Positions 24,489 through 35,704 of a stretch of DNA of 64,000 nt are shown here, in pieces. The notes under the pieces were generated by a model that was not told where the DNA came from, ran no database searches, and worked only from the letters and a program-made list of their open reading frames with translations. Made by a program: the position numbers and the translations under genes. The stretch comes from Nematostella vectensis (Eukaryota > Cnidaria > Anthozoa > Actiniaria > Edwardsiidae): contig NC_064043.1 of assembly GCF_932526225.1 (NCBI RefSeq), forward strand, positions 8,113,501-8,177,500, read 5' to 3'. How positions within the stretch are numbered: position 1 is the stretch's first letter; every line of letters begins with the position of its first letter.

Positions 24489-25503
24489 CTAACAACCAGT
24501 TGAACCAAAATCAGATTTAATTACTAGTAGTATAACAATAAAAACAGAAAAGACAACACTATGACAATAAAATAAAGATCTATCAAACAAAACCTTTGTA
24601 ACCAAAAAATGAACAAAAAATGAAAGTATATTAGATGACAACCAGTGCACATAAGGGAAAATAAAGCAAAAACAGATAATAATAATAAACAAATAAATAT
24701 TATAACTAGAAAGAGAACGATTGCTTCTCAAATGCTAACTTGGCCGTGTTATTCTCTGTTTCCAAGGGTCCACAAGTTATCACACATTGCTGTGTCGAAA
24801 TTTGACATTCTTGCTGAATGAAGATTATTATTATAACAGTATTGACGGTAAACATATCACCTCTGTTTAAGAAAGTACTGGTTCTTAACTAATGCAAAAG
24901 AAGCACGTTTAGCCAACATAACTTAAACGGTCCGACACGGTGATCTGGAAGCTGTTGTATACTACTGCAACCGTGACGTCTCACGCCGTTACACTATATG
25001 CTAATAAGAATTTTCATCAATGAGTACCGGTACATATTATTATGGTCTTTGCTGTCATCGTAGCAAAATCGTAGTGTGAGTCTATAATCTATCTAACAAA
25101 GCTTTCGCTTCTAGACACCAGAAACAGCCGTGTGTTTGTGAAAGTAAGTATCTCAGTATTATAACATCGACCTTATGCTGGTGATGATATTTAATCGATT
25201 TTGTCTGTCACTTATTGACAGTTTTATTTCCAAAAGACGAGCTTTTTCTTAAGTGTAAAGAGAACCAGGCCGTTGTGTTGTTAATGTTTTTTTTATACTT
25301 GTATATATAAAAAAAAACAATAACAACACAACGGCCTGGTTCTCTTTACACTTTAGAAAAAGCTCTTATGTTGCATGTAAGGTTCGTTTTGCCCAAATTA
25401 CTTGCTTCAGAACACCCGAACCATCCCTTGGCTGATTTACATTGCCACCTAATAATCAATTGTCCTCTGGTTCATCTCATACTGCAGCTCAGATCGTTGT
25501 AAG
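24489..25503. promoter_or_regulatory. Bidirectional 5' region between the two DUF924 paralogues
   Basis: The two genes diverge from this ~1 kb stretch, which must hold both promoters or first exons. No core promoter motif can be assigned with confidence. A long hairpin sits at 25239-25365. Confidence 0.45.
25239..25365. repeat. Long hairpin with ~45 bp arms
   Basis: The left arm (from 25239) reads GAGCTTTTTCTTAAGTGTAA then 'agagaaccaggccgttgtgttgtta'. The right arm (to 25365) is its reverse complement with few mismatches. The loop is an A/T-rich ~35 bases. The high arm identity suggests a recent foldback element or MITE. Confidence 0.85.
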
Positions 25504-28500
25504 ATGCCGATCCCTGAAGCTCAAGAGGTGTTGAATTACTGGTTCGGAGGACCCGAGAGAGACCCCTCTAAGAGGGCGAAGTGGTTTGGCGGGGGTGAGG
25601 CGGGCGATAGAGAGGTCAAGGATAAGTTTGGCGATTTGGTAATATAACATCCTTTTTACTATATTGAGGTTCCCTGCTTGATAAGATTAGCCTTTCTCTT
25701 GCAAAAATAACAAATGCTTACAGGATTTTTTTCAGTTTTTAGAAGACAGCCGAAATTATAATTATCTCCCCTCCGAGCCGCCAGTATTTACGGGGCCTAG
25801 CTGTCCCCCTCTGTCAAGCAAACCAAAATTAATGCTTTTTTGCAAAGTTTTAAAAGAAATAAAACTAAATAAATTACTGATGTACAATTATTTCACGGTT
25901 TATTGGATCTAAGGAATGTACAAAGCGTTTAGCAAATGCGACACTTTGCAGGGTATTCCTGCATGAATGACACGTGCATGGGGTTGATGTTTTTATTTAT
26001 GACATTTTTTAATGTGGACAAAATATTTTCAATAAGACTATCAGGGTGTAAGGGTAGCTTATTTCCTTGCAGCCGTCTGATTTGCTTTGCAAACAAAACG
26101 TATCGTTTTCAATTGGCTGAGAAACCCAAAAGTTTTATCTGTGGTAAATATGAGAGACCAAGAGACTAGGCCAAAATATTTGCCTAGCACATTTGGGCAG
26201 AAATTCCCCAGAGGAACCCCCTCCCTTATTAAGTTCTGCCTCCTGCCTGAGTGCCCCCTCTTTCACCAAAGTACCCTTATCTATTCCAAGTAACCCTTCT
26301 ACGTGAGTACCAGCCCTTCCTTTGTAAGTAATTACTTCCCCCATCTGAGTACCCCTCGAGCATGAGTACGACCCCATCCTCCACCCAAGTACCCTCACCT
26401 ACCTGAGTACCCCCGTCCTCCACCCAAGTACCCTCTCCTTCCTGAGTACCCCCGTCCTCCACCCATCAAGTACCCTCACCTACCTGAGTACCCCGTCCTC
26501 CACCCAAGTACCCTCACCTACCTGAGTACCCCATCCTCCACCCATCAAGTACCCTCACCTACCTGAGTACCCCGTCCTCCACCCATCAAGTACCCTCACC
26601 TACCTGAGTACCCCATCCTCCACCCAAGTACCCTCTCCTTCCTGAGTACCACGTCCTCCACCCATCAAGTACCCTCACCTACCTGAGTACCCCATCCTCC
26701 ACCCAAGTACCCTCCCCTACCTGAGTACCCCATCACCCAGGTACCCCTTTCCACTTGATTGTCCCCATCACTTAAGTACCCTCCTACATACTTCCTGACC
26801 CCCACAAAGTACCCCCTCCTATGTACCCCTGATTTCACAGCTAAGTTGATTGTCTCATTGTTAGGTGGAAAAGGCACGAAATGATGAGCTAAAACACTGG
26901 GAAGAAGATGCTGATGCAACCCTGGCTCTGATAATCCTACAGGACCAGTTTTGCCGCAGCATTTACAGGGTAAGAGACAAGTCCCATAATAGGACTTTGC
27001 AGGGTAAGGGAAAAGTTCTGTAATAGGACTTTACAGGGTAAGAGACAAGTCCCGTAATAGGACCTTATAGGGTAAGGGACAAGTCCTGTAATAGGACTTT
27101 ACAGGTAAGGGACAAGTCTTTTAATTGGTTCACACATGATATTGGTACAGGGATACTTACTAAAAAGAAAAAAAGGAAAGGGGGTGAGATGTTGCCCTAT
27201 TACACCCATTACATTAAAATGTGTATCAATACAACCATGCCTTTTTTTATAACCAGGTGATTGTTGGCCATACAGAAAAACTACCCTACTATGAAAATTT
27301 ACCCCCTTTGAGACCGCAGGGTCAACGGGATTAATTGACCATTCAATGAGTTTGATTGATTAACCACAGATCCACCTTATTTATGGGGTGTGCTTACTAT
27401 ACGTTCAGTTCAATATCAGACTACTGTGTGTATACCATAGATTGTGTTCTTTATTTTATTATTCATATTTAATTAGCATGTGTATGGATGATATTAATGG
27501 GGAATTAGGATTGTTTTTCAGGGTCTTTCTTTGATGTCTGCTCATGGAAAATACCCTTGCTAACCTAACATATATTTAGAACATTGCAATCTAAATATTG
27601 AATAGATTATTAATATTAGTCAAATCACACTAGTGGTCTATCATCAATGCTGCATTGTGATTGGTTGAAAAAAAAATCACCTGATTGGCCATTGACCGAG
27701 AGGCTTGAGGAATAATTGTCATTCATTTGCCTGTATACAGGGGACTTCAAAGGCATTTGACAGAGACCCTTACTGCGTGAAGCTCGCTGAGAAGGTGACA
27801 AAGCTCACTAATGCCCAATGCTTGTAACTTTTGTCTGGGGAATGGGAGCGGTGAGGTGGAGGCAGACCTAGGATTTCTTGTAATAGTCAGCTTGGTCAGG
27901 GGCGGCGGAGTGGTGGTGGTGGGGGAGTAGAGGAATTGGGAATTCAAGGAGGGGAGGGTGGCTGGGTTTGACATAGAGTACTACTAAAATGAATACAAAA
28001 ATATGTATAATATTGTCTTTTATCAAGCAATGGATTAATACATGTAACGATTGAAAATGTTTGGGTACTTGTAAACCGTGTGTTCATGAAAAACAACATC
28101 AGCTCAGAAAAGTAGGGGAGCAGCCCCGTCGGCCGCCCCTGTGGCCAGACATCCCACTCCCTTGCAAAATTGTTTTTATTTGATTTGTCATATTTAAGAA
28201 GGTGTTTAACTGAAAGCTTTATCACAAAAAGAAAAAAAGAGGCGGTTGTAGACATACTCCATCTGCCATTTCACATTAGAATAACACAGGGTCCCCATCA
28301 TCATGAAAAAGGCCAATTGGACCATTGGGACCATTCATGCTATATTGATATACTTTTCATGTTTCATTTAGTTCCTAGAAAAGAAGACACATGACCATGA
28401 AAAGTACCAGCCTACCGAGCGATTCTTTATGTATCTGCCGTTTGAGCATGCAGAGGACAAAGACCTTCAGGTATAAGTCAACTAATATTGACTGGACTCA

Positions 28501-29647
28501 TACCCTGGTCCCAGAGCCTCGAACGTAAGTGGCCAGCGAGCATGTGACTCGCTGGCCACTAAAAAGACAGACGTTCCAGGCTCTGGAACCAGGGTACTGG
28601 AATCAAGTTCTTCCATACCAAATCGCCACTGTACTAACTTACCTACTTCTACTTATTTTAGGCACGTTCTGTTCATCTGTTCGAGAAACTTCTGGAAGAT
28701 GCTAAATCAACGCCTGACGCGAAATCAGCAGAGTTTTGGTTTGACTTTGCTTCAAAACACAAGGTAACACACTCTGCAAAGGAGCACAAAGTCTATCTAA
28801 TAACAAGCCCGCCTATCAAGAGGGGGAGGGGGTCCTATGTGCAATTTGAATGCTAAGAAATTACACCTTTTTTATAAAAACCTCTTTTATAAGGACATCC
28901 AGCCTCAGATAGCAGAAAGAAATTTCTTTTTTAGTCCTGATGCGTTCTAAAATGCAGAATCAATTTGTACTAATAGTAACAACCTTATTATTGCTATTGA
29001 TCATTAGTGTAATTTTTCCTAATAATTCATTGGGTATTATATTCTTATATCGCTCATAGCCTTAAAATGGCCCAAAAATAAGAAATGCCTTGTCCCAAAA
29101 ATCCGAATGCCTTGCTTTCTTTCTGCTGATTTTTGTGGTTTACTTTGTCGATTTAAGAAAAAATAAACAACGATTTCACTGGATTAATGCATACCCCTTA
29201 AACAACCCTAATTAAGTACATTTTGTCGATGTACTATGAAGGTAAACCTTAAAATAAAAATAAAAATTCTTCCATACATTTGCGAAATCCCTCTTTCGAA
29301 GGGCTGTGGTTTTTGCGAGCGGAGCACACTTTAGATCTCACCCGCCTCGATGTAGCTGTAGTAAGGCAAAAAGAGCGCATGACTTTTATTGAGTTAATCA
29401 AGAGCCGAAAAGGGATATCTTAGAGCTATAATTAAAACAGGGTATTGTTCTTAACAAGAATATCCAAAGTCTCGGTGAAACCAGGGCGTGTGACATCTAT
29501 ATAAACAATTTCTTTGTCTTTTTCTCTTTTTAGTTTGTAGTTGACAAGTTTGGTCGTTTCCCGGCGCGCAACAAGGCTATAGGCAGAGAAAACACACCAG
29601 AGGAGCAAGAGTTCCTGGACAACCCTCCACCTGGGTACAAGTGGTGA
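25504..29647 (+). CDS. DUF924 family protein, paralogue B (six exons)
   Basis: Exons: 25504-25638 (135), 26865-26969 (105), 27741-27794 (54), 28372-28470 (99), 28662-28763 (102) and 29534-29647 (114 with stop). All are phase 0 with GT/AG borders, giving 202 residues. Signatures of DUF924 (PF06041) are VLNYWFGGPE, ALIILQDQFCRSIY, SKAFDRDP, ERFFMYLPFEHAED and KFGRFPARN...TPEEQEFLDN. Exons 2 to 6 have exactly the same lengths and phases as in paralogue A on the opposite strand, so the pair arose by inverted duplication after the intron pattern was set. The function of the family is not established. Intron 1 holds a minisatellite and intron 2 begins with a tandem repeat derived from its own donor site. 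Confidence 0.9.
26255..26830. repeat. GAGTACCCC minisatellite in DUF924-B intron 1
   Basis: Many degenerate tandem units of the type 'gagtacccc(g/a)tcctccaccc(atc)aagtaccctcacctacct', about 36-41 bases each, are clearest from 26385 to 26730 and decay towards both sides. Frames crossing it on the minus strand are by-products. Confidence 0.9.
26960..27115 (+). repeat. Tandem repeat that includes the exon 2 splice donor
   Basis: Units of about 38 bases, 'acagGGTAAGAGACAAGTCC...ataggactttgc', start exactly at the exon 2 / intron 2 border and recur about four times. Each unit repeats the motif CAGGGTAAG, so intron 2 opens with a series of donor-like sites. Confidence 0.8.
28501..28596. repeat. 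Compound hairpin in DUF924-B intron 4
   Basis: Outer arms at 28501-28526 (TACCCTGGTCCCAGAGCCTC..) and 28571-28596 are inverse copies. An inner palindrome, GTGGCCAGCGAG and CTCGCTGGCCAC, lies at 28530-28558. This is a foldback or MITE-like structure. Confidence 0.75.
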
Positions 29648-29961
29648 TAACCCTTCCTGGAAATGGCACTTCTTCGAGCCAGGACAAGGACTGGAAAATT
29701 ACGCCTGGTATGCACACACGTGCCTGAGATGGCATAGAAACACAACTTGCAGCTGCACGAGTATACAATCCGGAATAAAATAAAATAAAGACTCAATCGC
29801 AATATTACAAGCTCTTATTTATTTATTTTTATTTTTTACGGCGCGGGGGCCTATGGGGAAACCAAGGGATCGTTGCGTGACAGTATTTCGTTGCAATCTC
29901 GCAAGCACTTCCGTTGCGACTTCCAAGAACTGAAAATAGATGAGAAGCAGTGAAATCGGTG

Positions 29962-32837
29962 ATGGCTCCGAGCAAAACCTTGTTAGGATCTGGTACATTT
30001 GGCAGTGTTTATTCAAAGTTATCCAAGACTCGTGTAGTTGCTGTAAAGGTTTTGTCTCAGCATGCCGTGAGTAGGAAAGGCTTTTTTGACCGAAATCAGG
30101 ATGATGTATTTCGCGAAAATCTTCTACTAACGTGCCATCCTAATATTGTCAAAATTCTTCGAGTTGAGCAAATCAAGCGCAATTTTGCGCATGGTGTTGT
30201 TATTACAATGGAGCTAATGCTTTCCTTCGACGACCTGGCTGGCAAGCTGATGGGATGCCATCGTTTAGAGACTATCGCTAAATTTGTTCGCGAAGTAGCG
30301 GAAGCACTTTCGTTCCTCCACTCTCGTGATCCGCCAGTAGTTCACAGATATCTGACGCCTCGCAACATTCTTTTTGGTTTTAATAGCATCCGCACGGAAC
30401 TGATCGCAAAAGTCTCCGATGCTGGCCTCGCGCAAGCACTCGAGTCTGCCCATAGCGAGGAGGATTTTCGTATAATACCATCTCGGTACAACACCCAGTT
30501 TATGGCACCGGAAACAATGGGTTATGTCTGCTCTCCAAGAATCGTATATCACCCAAAAATGGACATCTACTCACTGGGGATCATACTTCTCACGATGGTG
30601 AATGGGAGCCCCCCAGACACACAGGCTTATCCACTTGATAGTCAAACAGGTTAGTGCGGCCAGGTTAGGGTACCTACACATGAGGCATTGGAACCCCCCC
30701 CCCCCCCCCCCCACCCCCTGGCACAAAGGCTAAGTTAAAACAGGGAGACCTAACTCAACATCTTAGTAAATCGTCTTCTTTTGTTTTTGTTTTAGAAAAA
30801 AAAAAGAGCGTTTCATTTAAGGTGGTTTTCTAAAACAAATTGAAAACAATTGAGTGTGCGCCACCATAGGGATAATGGCTGTAGTTCTAGCCGTGAAATG
30901 ACTCTGCCATTATTACATTAGATGCTGCATGGCAAGCCAAGTTGAACAAAGCATTGACGAAACTTGGAGAAAACAACCCACTAAGACTTATTGCCGAACG
31001 AATGGTCAGTGAACCAACTCGCAGACCTACTGCATAGCAAGTTGTGGACGAATTGAAAAACAAAAACCTTAGAAAGGTGTGTTACATTAAGTGCACTTTT
31101 AAAGATTGTCGGTTCGATACAAATATGTGTATCTTTTAGGAGGGAGGGCTGGCAAGTTTTTTTTTTTCGGTTCAAAAATTTCGATTTTCAATCTAAAGCA
31201 CAAAAATAGTGACCCTCCCCCAAACAGGCGCCCAAAAATAAAGGCCCTCCCCCAGAACAAAAAAAAAAACATAACAAAAAAGTGTATTCTTAATTGTATT
31301 CAAAATTATACTTAGTCGTGCGATGCTCTACCTATGGCACGTTCTTCCCTGGCCCTGTTCCAAATCGGAGCTAAAAAATCCAACCCTACCTCCAAACATA
31401 GCAGCTCTCCCCCACTTTAAAAAATTACCCTTCCCTAATTACAAATTACTTGATCAAGTAATCTTACAATTAGATAAATAATATTCGATTGAATAAGGAA
31501 ATGCCGATGTGCTTTACTTGTTTACCCGATTTGATTATTATTTTTTTTTGTGGGGGGATGTTTTGTGTTCACATGCGCAAAGATCAATCCACCTGTCCAT
31601 CTCAGCGCCTCTTCTCAATGTTCTACAACATTTCCAAATAAAATAATCCCAAAAATGAAAGCCGGCTCTAGCAGTCTGCCCATTTGTACGTAATCCTTAC
31701 ATTGCACATCTTGTTTAATTCAGTATTACTGCAAAAGGTTGATAAGACTCAATGTTATCCTCATTATTATAAAATCCCACAGAACTTGAAGGTCATGGAT
31801 TTCAGAGACAGCATGACACGCTTGGAGAGCTCGTTAAAAGAATGGATCCAGGTACGCAAAGAAACAGTCAATAAACTCGAGAACATTGGCTTAGCCAATA
31901 TGATTGAAAAGCTCAAGAACGTCATCAAAACAGAGAACCAGGCTAACTCAGTGGGTACTGGCATGAGCGTCGCTGGGGGAGCAGTGATGTTTGGTGCAGT
32001 GGTGGCTTCATTTTTTGTGGGTGGAGCTGCCGTGCAAGCTGTACAGTTGGCTAGACAATCTGGTAAGATAGTAAAAGACGCGGGTAAGGCGACTTGCGCT
32101 TTTGCTAAAATCTACAAGCACCGGAATGAAGCCCTGGCCGTGAGTACTGTCGAAGAGGTGATTAGAGAAGACCGACTTAAGACTGCATCCTTAAGACAAG
32201 CATTGGACGGCTTTTCAGAGCAAGTACTGAAATGCGCTAATGAGTAAGTGGAAGGAATAATGATAATTTTAAATTATAATAATTATAAATAATTAGTTTT
32301 TTTTCAGCACATATTGAGGTATCTCGTAAAGCAACCACTGACATAGAATATTTGTTTCACGAATTCAGATTTTACGCAGACCACGACGAGTGGGATATCG
32401 GTCAATATTTCTTCACATTGTCAGGCTGTTATGACCTATTCACCGATACGCATGCGCCTATAGCTGACCTGAATCCTCCGTCAGTAGCAGACGGGAATCT
32501 CCTGATCCTTGACAAAGGAGAGCAGCTTGGGAAGCAGTTTGCGACTTTCGTCCTTGTCGGCATGAAAATAGTTGGGAATTATTACTCTGAAGTTGGTAGA
32601 GTCGCCACCATATTGTCGCTGCCGTTGGATATCCTGAGTATGCATGCAGCTCTGAAGCGTCTGGAAACCACAGGTAGCCCGGTGACGGAATGGATGCAGA
32701 CTTTGCGGGAGACGTATGTGTGTGCTATGGAGGAAAGGGACACCCGTAATGCTGTGATCTCGTTGATAGGGACACTGTTGAAATGGCGGATCGAGGCTGC
32801 CAGCAAGGCAACTAATCGCTACTTTGAAGCACTGTGA
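29962..32837 (+). pseudogene. Kinase-like plus apolipoprotein-L-like gene, apparently disrupted
   Basis: Exon 1 (29962-30649) starts MAPSKTLLGSGTFGSVY and encodes a kinase fold: glycine loop at residues 9-17, VAVK with Lys29, a VFREN helix-C Glu, H128-R129-Y130 in place of HRD, the TPRN Asn, DAG in place of DFG, MAPE, and KMDIYSLG. Exon 2 (30922-31076) completes the C-lobe with SEPTRRPTA, then an in-frame TAG at 31035, after which the frame continues QVVDELKNK to a donor. Exon 3 (31783-32243) is helical, with a small-residue hydrophobic hairpin (GTGMSVAGGAVMFGAVVA) like apolipoprotein L. Exon 4 (32308-32837) is also helical and ends in a true stop. The exon 3 donor (phase 2) and the open frame of exon 4 (which needs phase 1) do not match. 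The HRY change suggests an inactive kinase even before disruption. A functional shorter product cannot be excluded. Confidence 0.6.
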
Positions 32838-35330
32838 AGGCTACAAACACTCTTATGCCCAACTATTGAAAAAAAAATGGGTAAGATGGAAAAATGCTGA
32901 TTGTCCATTTTAGAATTGTTCATGAGGTACATTTTTAGCGGCTGACGAGGCAGATACTGTCATCAAGCCAGATTCCAGGACAGGAATAGCTGACCTCAGC
33001 ACGTTTCGATATTTTGTTATCATAGATACTGTAGATTGATGATTTATAGCTTTTAAACATTTTCTATTAGGTCATTGTATACATAGGAATTTGTATTATC
33101 CGCCTTTCCCATACTTCCCGTACTTGAAATCGGGTGTATCGTAGAATTAGGGACATGACACTTAGACAGCGATTGATGGAGGAATAAGGGGTAGGAGCAC
33201 GTACTTGAAATCGTAGAATTAGGGACATGACACTGAGAGAACGACTGATAATATAGTAGATAGCAAAGGTGCCATATACGACTTTTCTTGAAAAAATGCG
33301 TACCGTGCAAGCTCTCGAATTTGCGCGCAAATGGCATAGCAAATGTTTTTCATTATTTCTTGTGAGAAATATTTTTACAATAGAACACGATAGGATTCTG
33401 ATGCATAGAATCGATAAGTAAAATAAAACTCCTTGAGTTGTAATGCTAATGTTGTCAGTACATGATCTGCTAGGGGGGGGGGGGGCATAATCTTTTAATG
33501 CCTGGTTAATATATTAGGCTCCTGATAGTGTATAGGGTGACTAATCCTAACGGCGCTGGTCACCTAAATCCAGTATAACTACCTACTCGTGGTGCACCTG
33601 TTTTAGACAAAATGTTATACTTGGGACCGAGTAAGGGACGGTATATTCCCTTCTGGGTAGGTGGAGCTCGTTAGCCTTGGTTGGCAGTCCACCTAGGGGA
33701 AGGAAAACCCTGATTCCAAACCTCCGCTGCCTTGCGGCTATACCCGTTCTGGGAAAGGCTAAGGGAGCAAATCCCTACAGAAAACCCGGAGTGGAGCCCC
33801 GTTAGGCAGCCTGTCTCCTCAGTCGCTGGCAACTCCTGCAGTCGACCTGGTACCAAACGTATTGGCTATGTCTTTCCTTTGGACCTTATCAGCAAGACCG
33901 AGAGGGGGATTCTGGGAGTTGGGCAAACCAGTCTCTCCATATTTTATGCCCAGGCTAGCGCTTTTTGCGCTGATGTCATGGACACTGACTGTCCGAAGAC
34001 TGCCTACTACTGATAGACCAGCGGAAGGTTTCCATGCTATTTAATGCATCAGAAATATCGAATAGTTTTGGTCGAAAGATGTGACAGCTAAGTTGAGCTT
34101 AGTTAGTTGATCAGGTGCCCCTAACGATGCCAAGACAAACTTTGGCGTCATTGGATTTTGCCTTGACAACATACATATTTCAATTAGAAATCTTTTCGGC
34201 AATACTATAGTCCTGTCGTGTTAGTGTGACCGGGTGGTATTTTGGGTTATTTTAGATTTTGCAAAGATTTTAAGTAAGCGATTTTTGGATTGCGATTATA
34301 ATTGTTTTACGTATTTTACGGATTGTTTCTCAAACGTGATTTTAATTCGATCCGTACACGCTTAGGAATTTACTTTCAACATGTTTCAAATTCCTTTAAA
34401 TTAGTATCAATAGCTTGATAGTGCTAATTGAATCAAGTAAGCGTCCTTTTACCATTTCCCAGATAGATTAGTTTCTAAATTTGACAGGACAATGGACGCT
34501 GAGTAATTTGAACGGTAGTAAATGTTAGCGTCCCTAGAAAAATGCGCGTCCCCAAGCGAGTTTAAAAGCGGCTGTTTTACAGTATCTGTTTTTTTAGTTT
34601 AGTACCGTTGAGCAAAGGAGACGCATTGCTTGCGCGGCGTGGTGCGGGAGCGAGATATGCAGTTGTTCAGGGAAGACAGTCAGCAGAGATAAGCTACAAG
34701 CTTAGAGCGCTGTCCGTACGGGCCTGTCATGCCAGTTGTGTTCAGTTTGATGTACCGGTTGTAAGTACTTTGTTTTTAAAACTAGCCTTTGGTTTAGGTC
34801 ACCTTTTCTCCGGATTTGACTATGTTTGTTATCACTTATTTATTATACTTTATTATTTAATTTGTTAATAAATCCTTATAAGTCCATGCCTTGCATCATG
34901 TATTGGTTCTCACGTTGCCTTTCGCTCGATCGTTTTCGTTTCATTCCATTTATTTTTGCCAACTTTTTGGCTGGTGTCAGAACCTGATAGTTTTGCTTTC
35001 AGTATTGCATTTGTTTCTACATTTTTCGTAACCGCACGGTAAATGTCAGGTTCCGACGGTTACACTAAAAAATCATCCAGTATCGCATATGCTAGCGATT
35101 CATATGGCTATCACATGCCATTAAATACAATCCACTGTAGCAGAAAAAAAATTATCTTCATCATTTGGTTTCAAAACATGCGCCAGACACCGGGAATAAT
35201 TGAAAAGAACTGGGAGGGGATACAGATTTGGCTGTCATTTTTGGAGAAGTTCCAAGCCCTTTTGTTATTAACTACCCCTTGATGCACCAAACAAAACAGA
35301 GAAGAGCTGTTGCTGTCCTCATAGTATAAG
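32838..35330. other. Intergenic, with possible retroelement remnant
   Basis: Two copies of 'cgtacttgaaatcg...gaattagggacatgacact' lie at about 33118-33235. The stretch 33560-34020 has a GC-richer, ordered sequence without a recognisable protein. Between ~34210 and 35125 there is LTR-like sequence, a 'tggctggtgtcagaacctga' segment at about 34970 resembling a primer-binding junction, and a following ATG frame beginning MSGSDGYTKKSSS. None of this is firm enough to call a gene. Confidence 0.35.
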
Positions 35331-35704
35331 GTGTGGTCCCATGTGCTTGCACGAGGCACACAACCTTTATGCACCATACACCGAATACACCCCGTTGAAG
35401 CCGAAAATAAAAGCTGGAGTGAAGACGTCGTCGTCGTTGTTGGTATAATCCCATGCTCTTGCTCGAAGCGGGCGCCCATTATTTGTCATAAACCATCTAA
35501 TGCTCGTAGTTGTGGGTGTGGTCCCATGCGTTTGCTCAATGCGCACTCCCCATTACGTAGTTGTGGGTGTGGTCTCATGCGCTTGCTCAATGCGCACACC
35601 CCATTACGTAGTTGTGGGTGTGGTCTCATGCGCTTGCTCAATGCGCACACCCCATTACGTAGTTGTGGGTTTGGTCTCATGCGCTTGTTCAATGCGAACA
35701 CCCA
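35330..35704. repeat. 51-bp minisatellite beside the receptor stop codon
   Basis: About four units of 'gtagttgtgggtgtggtctc...gcttgctcaatgcgcacaccccattac' (51 bases) lie at 35502-35704. The flank at 35365-35410 duplicates the last coding bases of the receptor (TACACCCCGTTGAAGCCGA also occurs at about 35730-35748). Because 51 is a multiple of three, all frames stay open, which explains the artificial frames on both strands. Confidence 0.85.

Noticed and set aside
24489-24731. 80-codon hydrophobic minus-strand frame upstream of DUF924-A
   Set aside because: It starts at TTG, is AT-rich low-complexity sequence and has no link in phase to the DUF924 exon.
33732-34013. 93-codon plus-strand frame in a GC-richer stretch
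   Set aside because: No similarity recognised; the surrounding sequence looks like a dispersed repeat.
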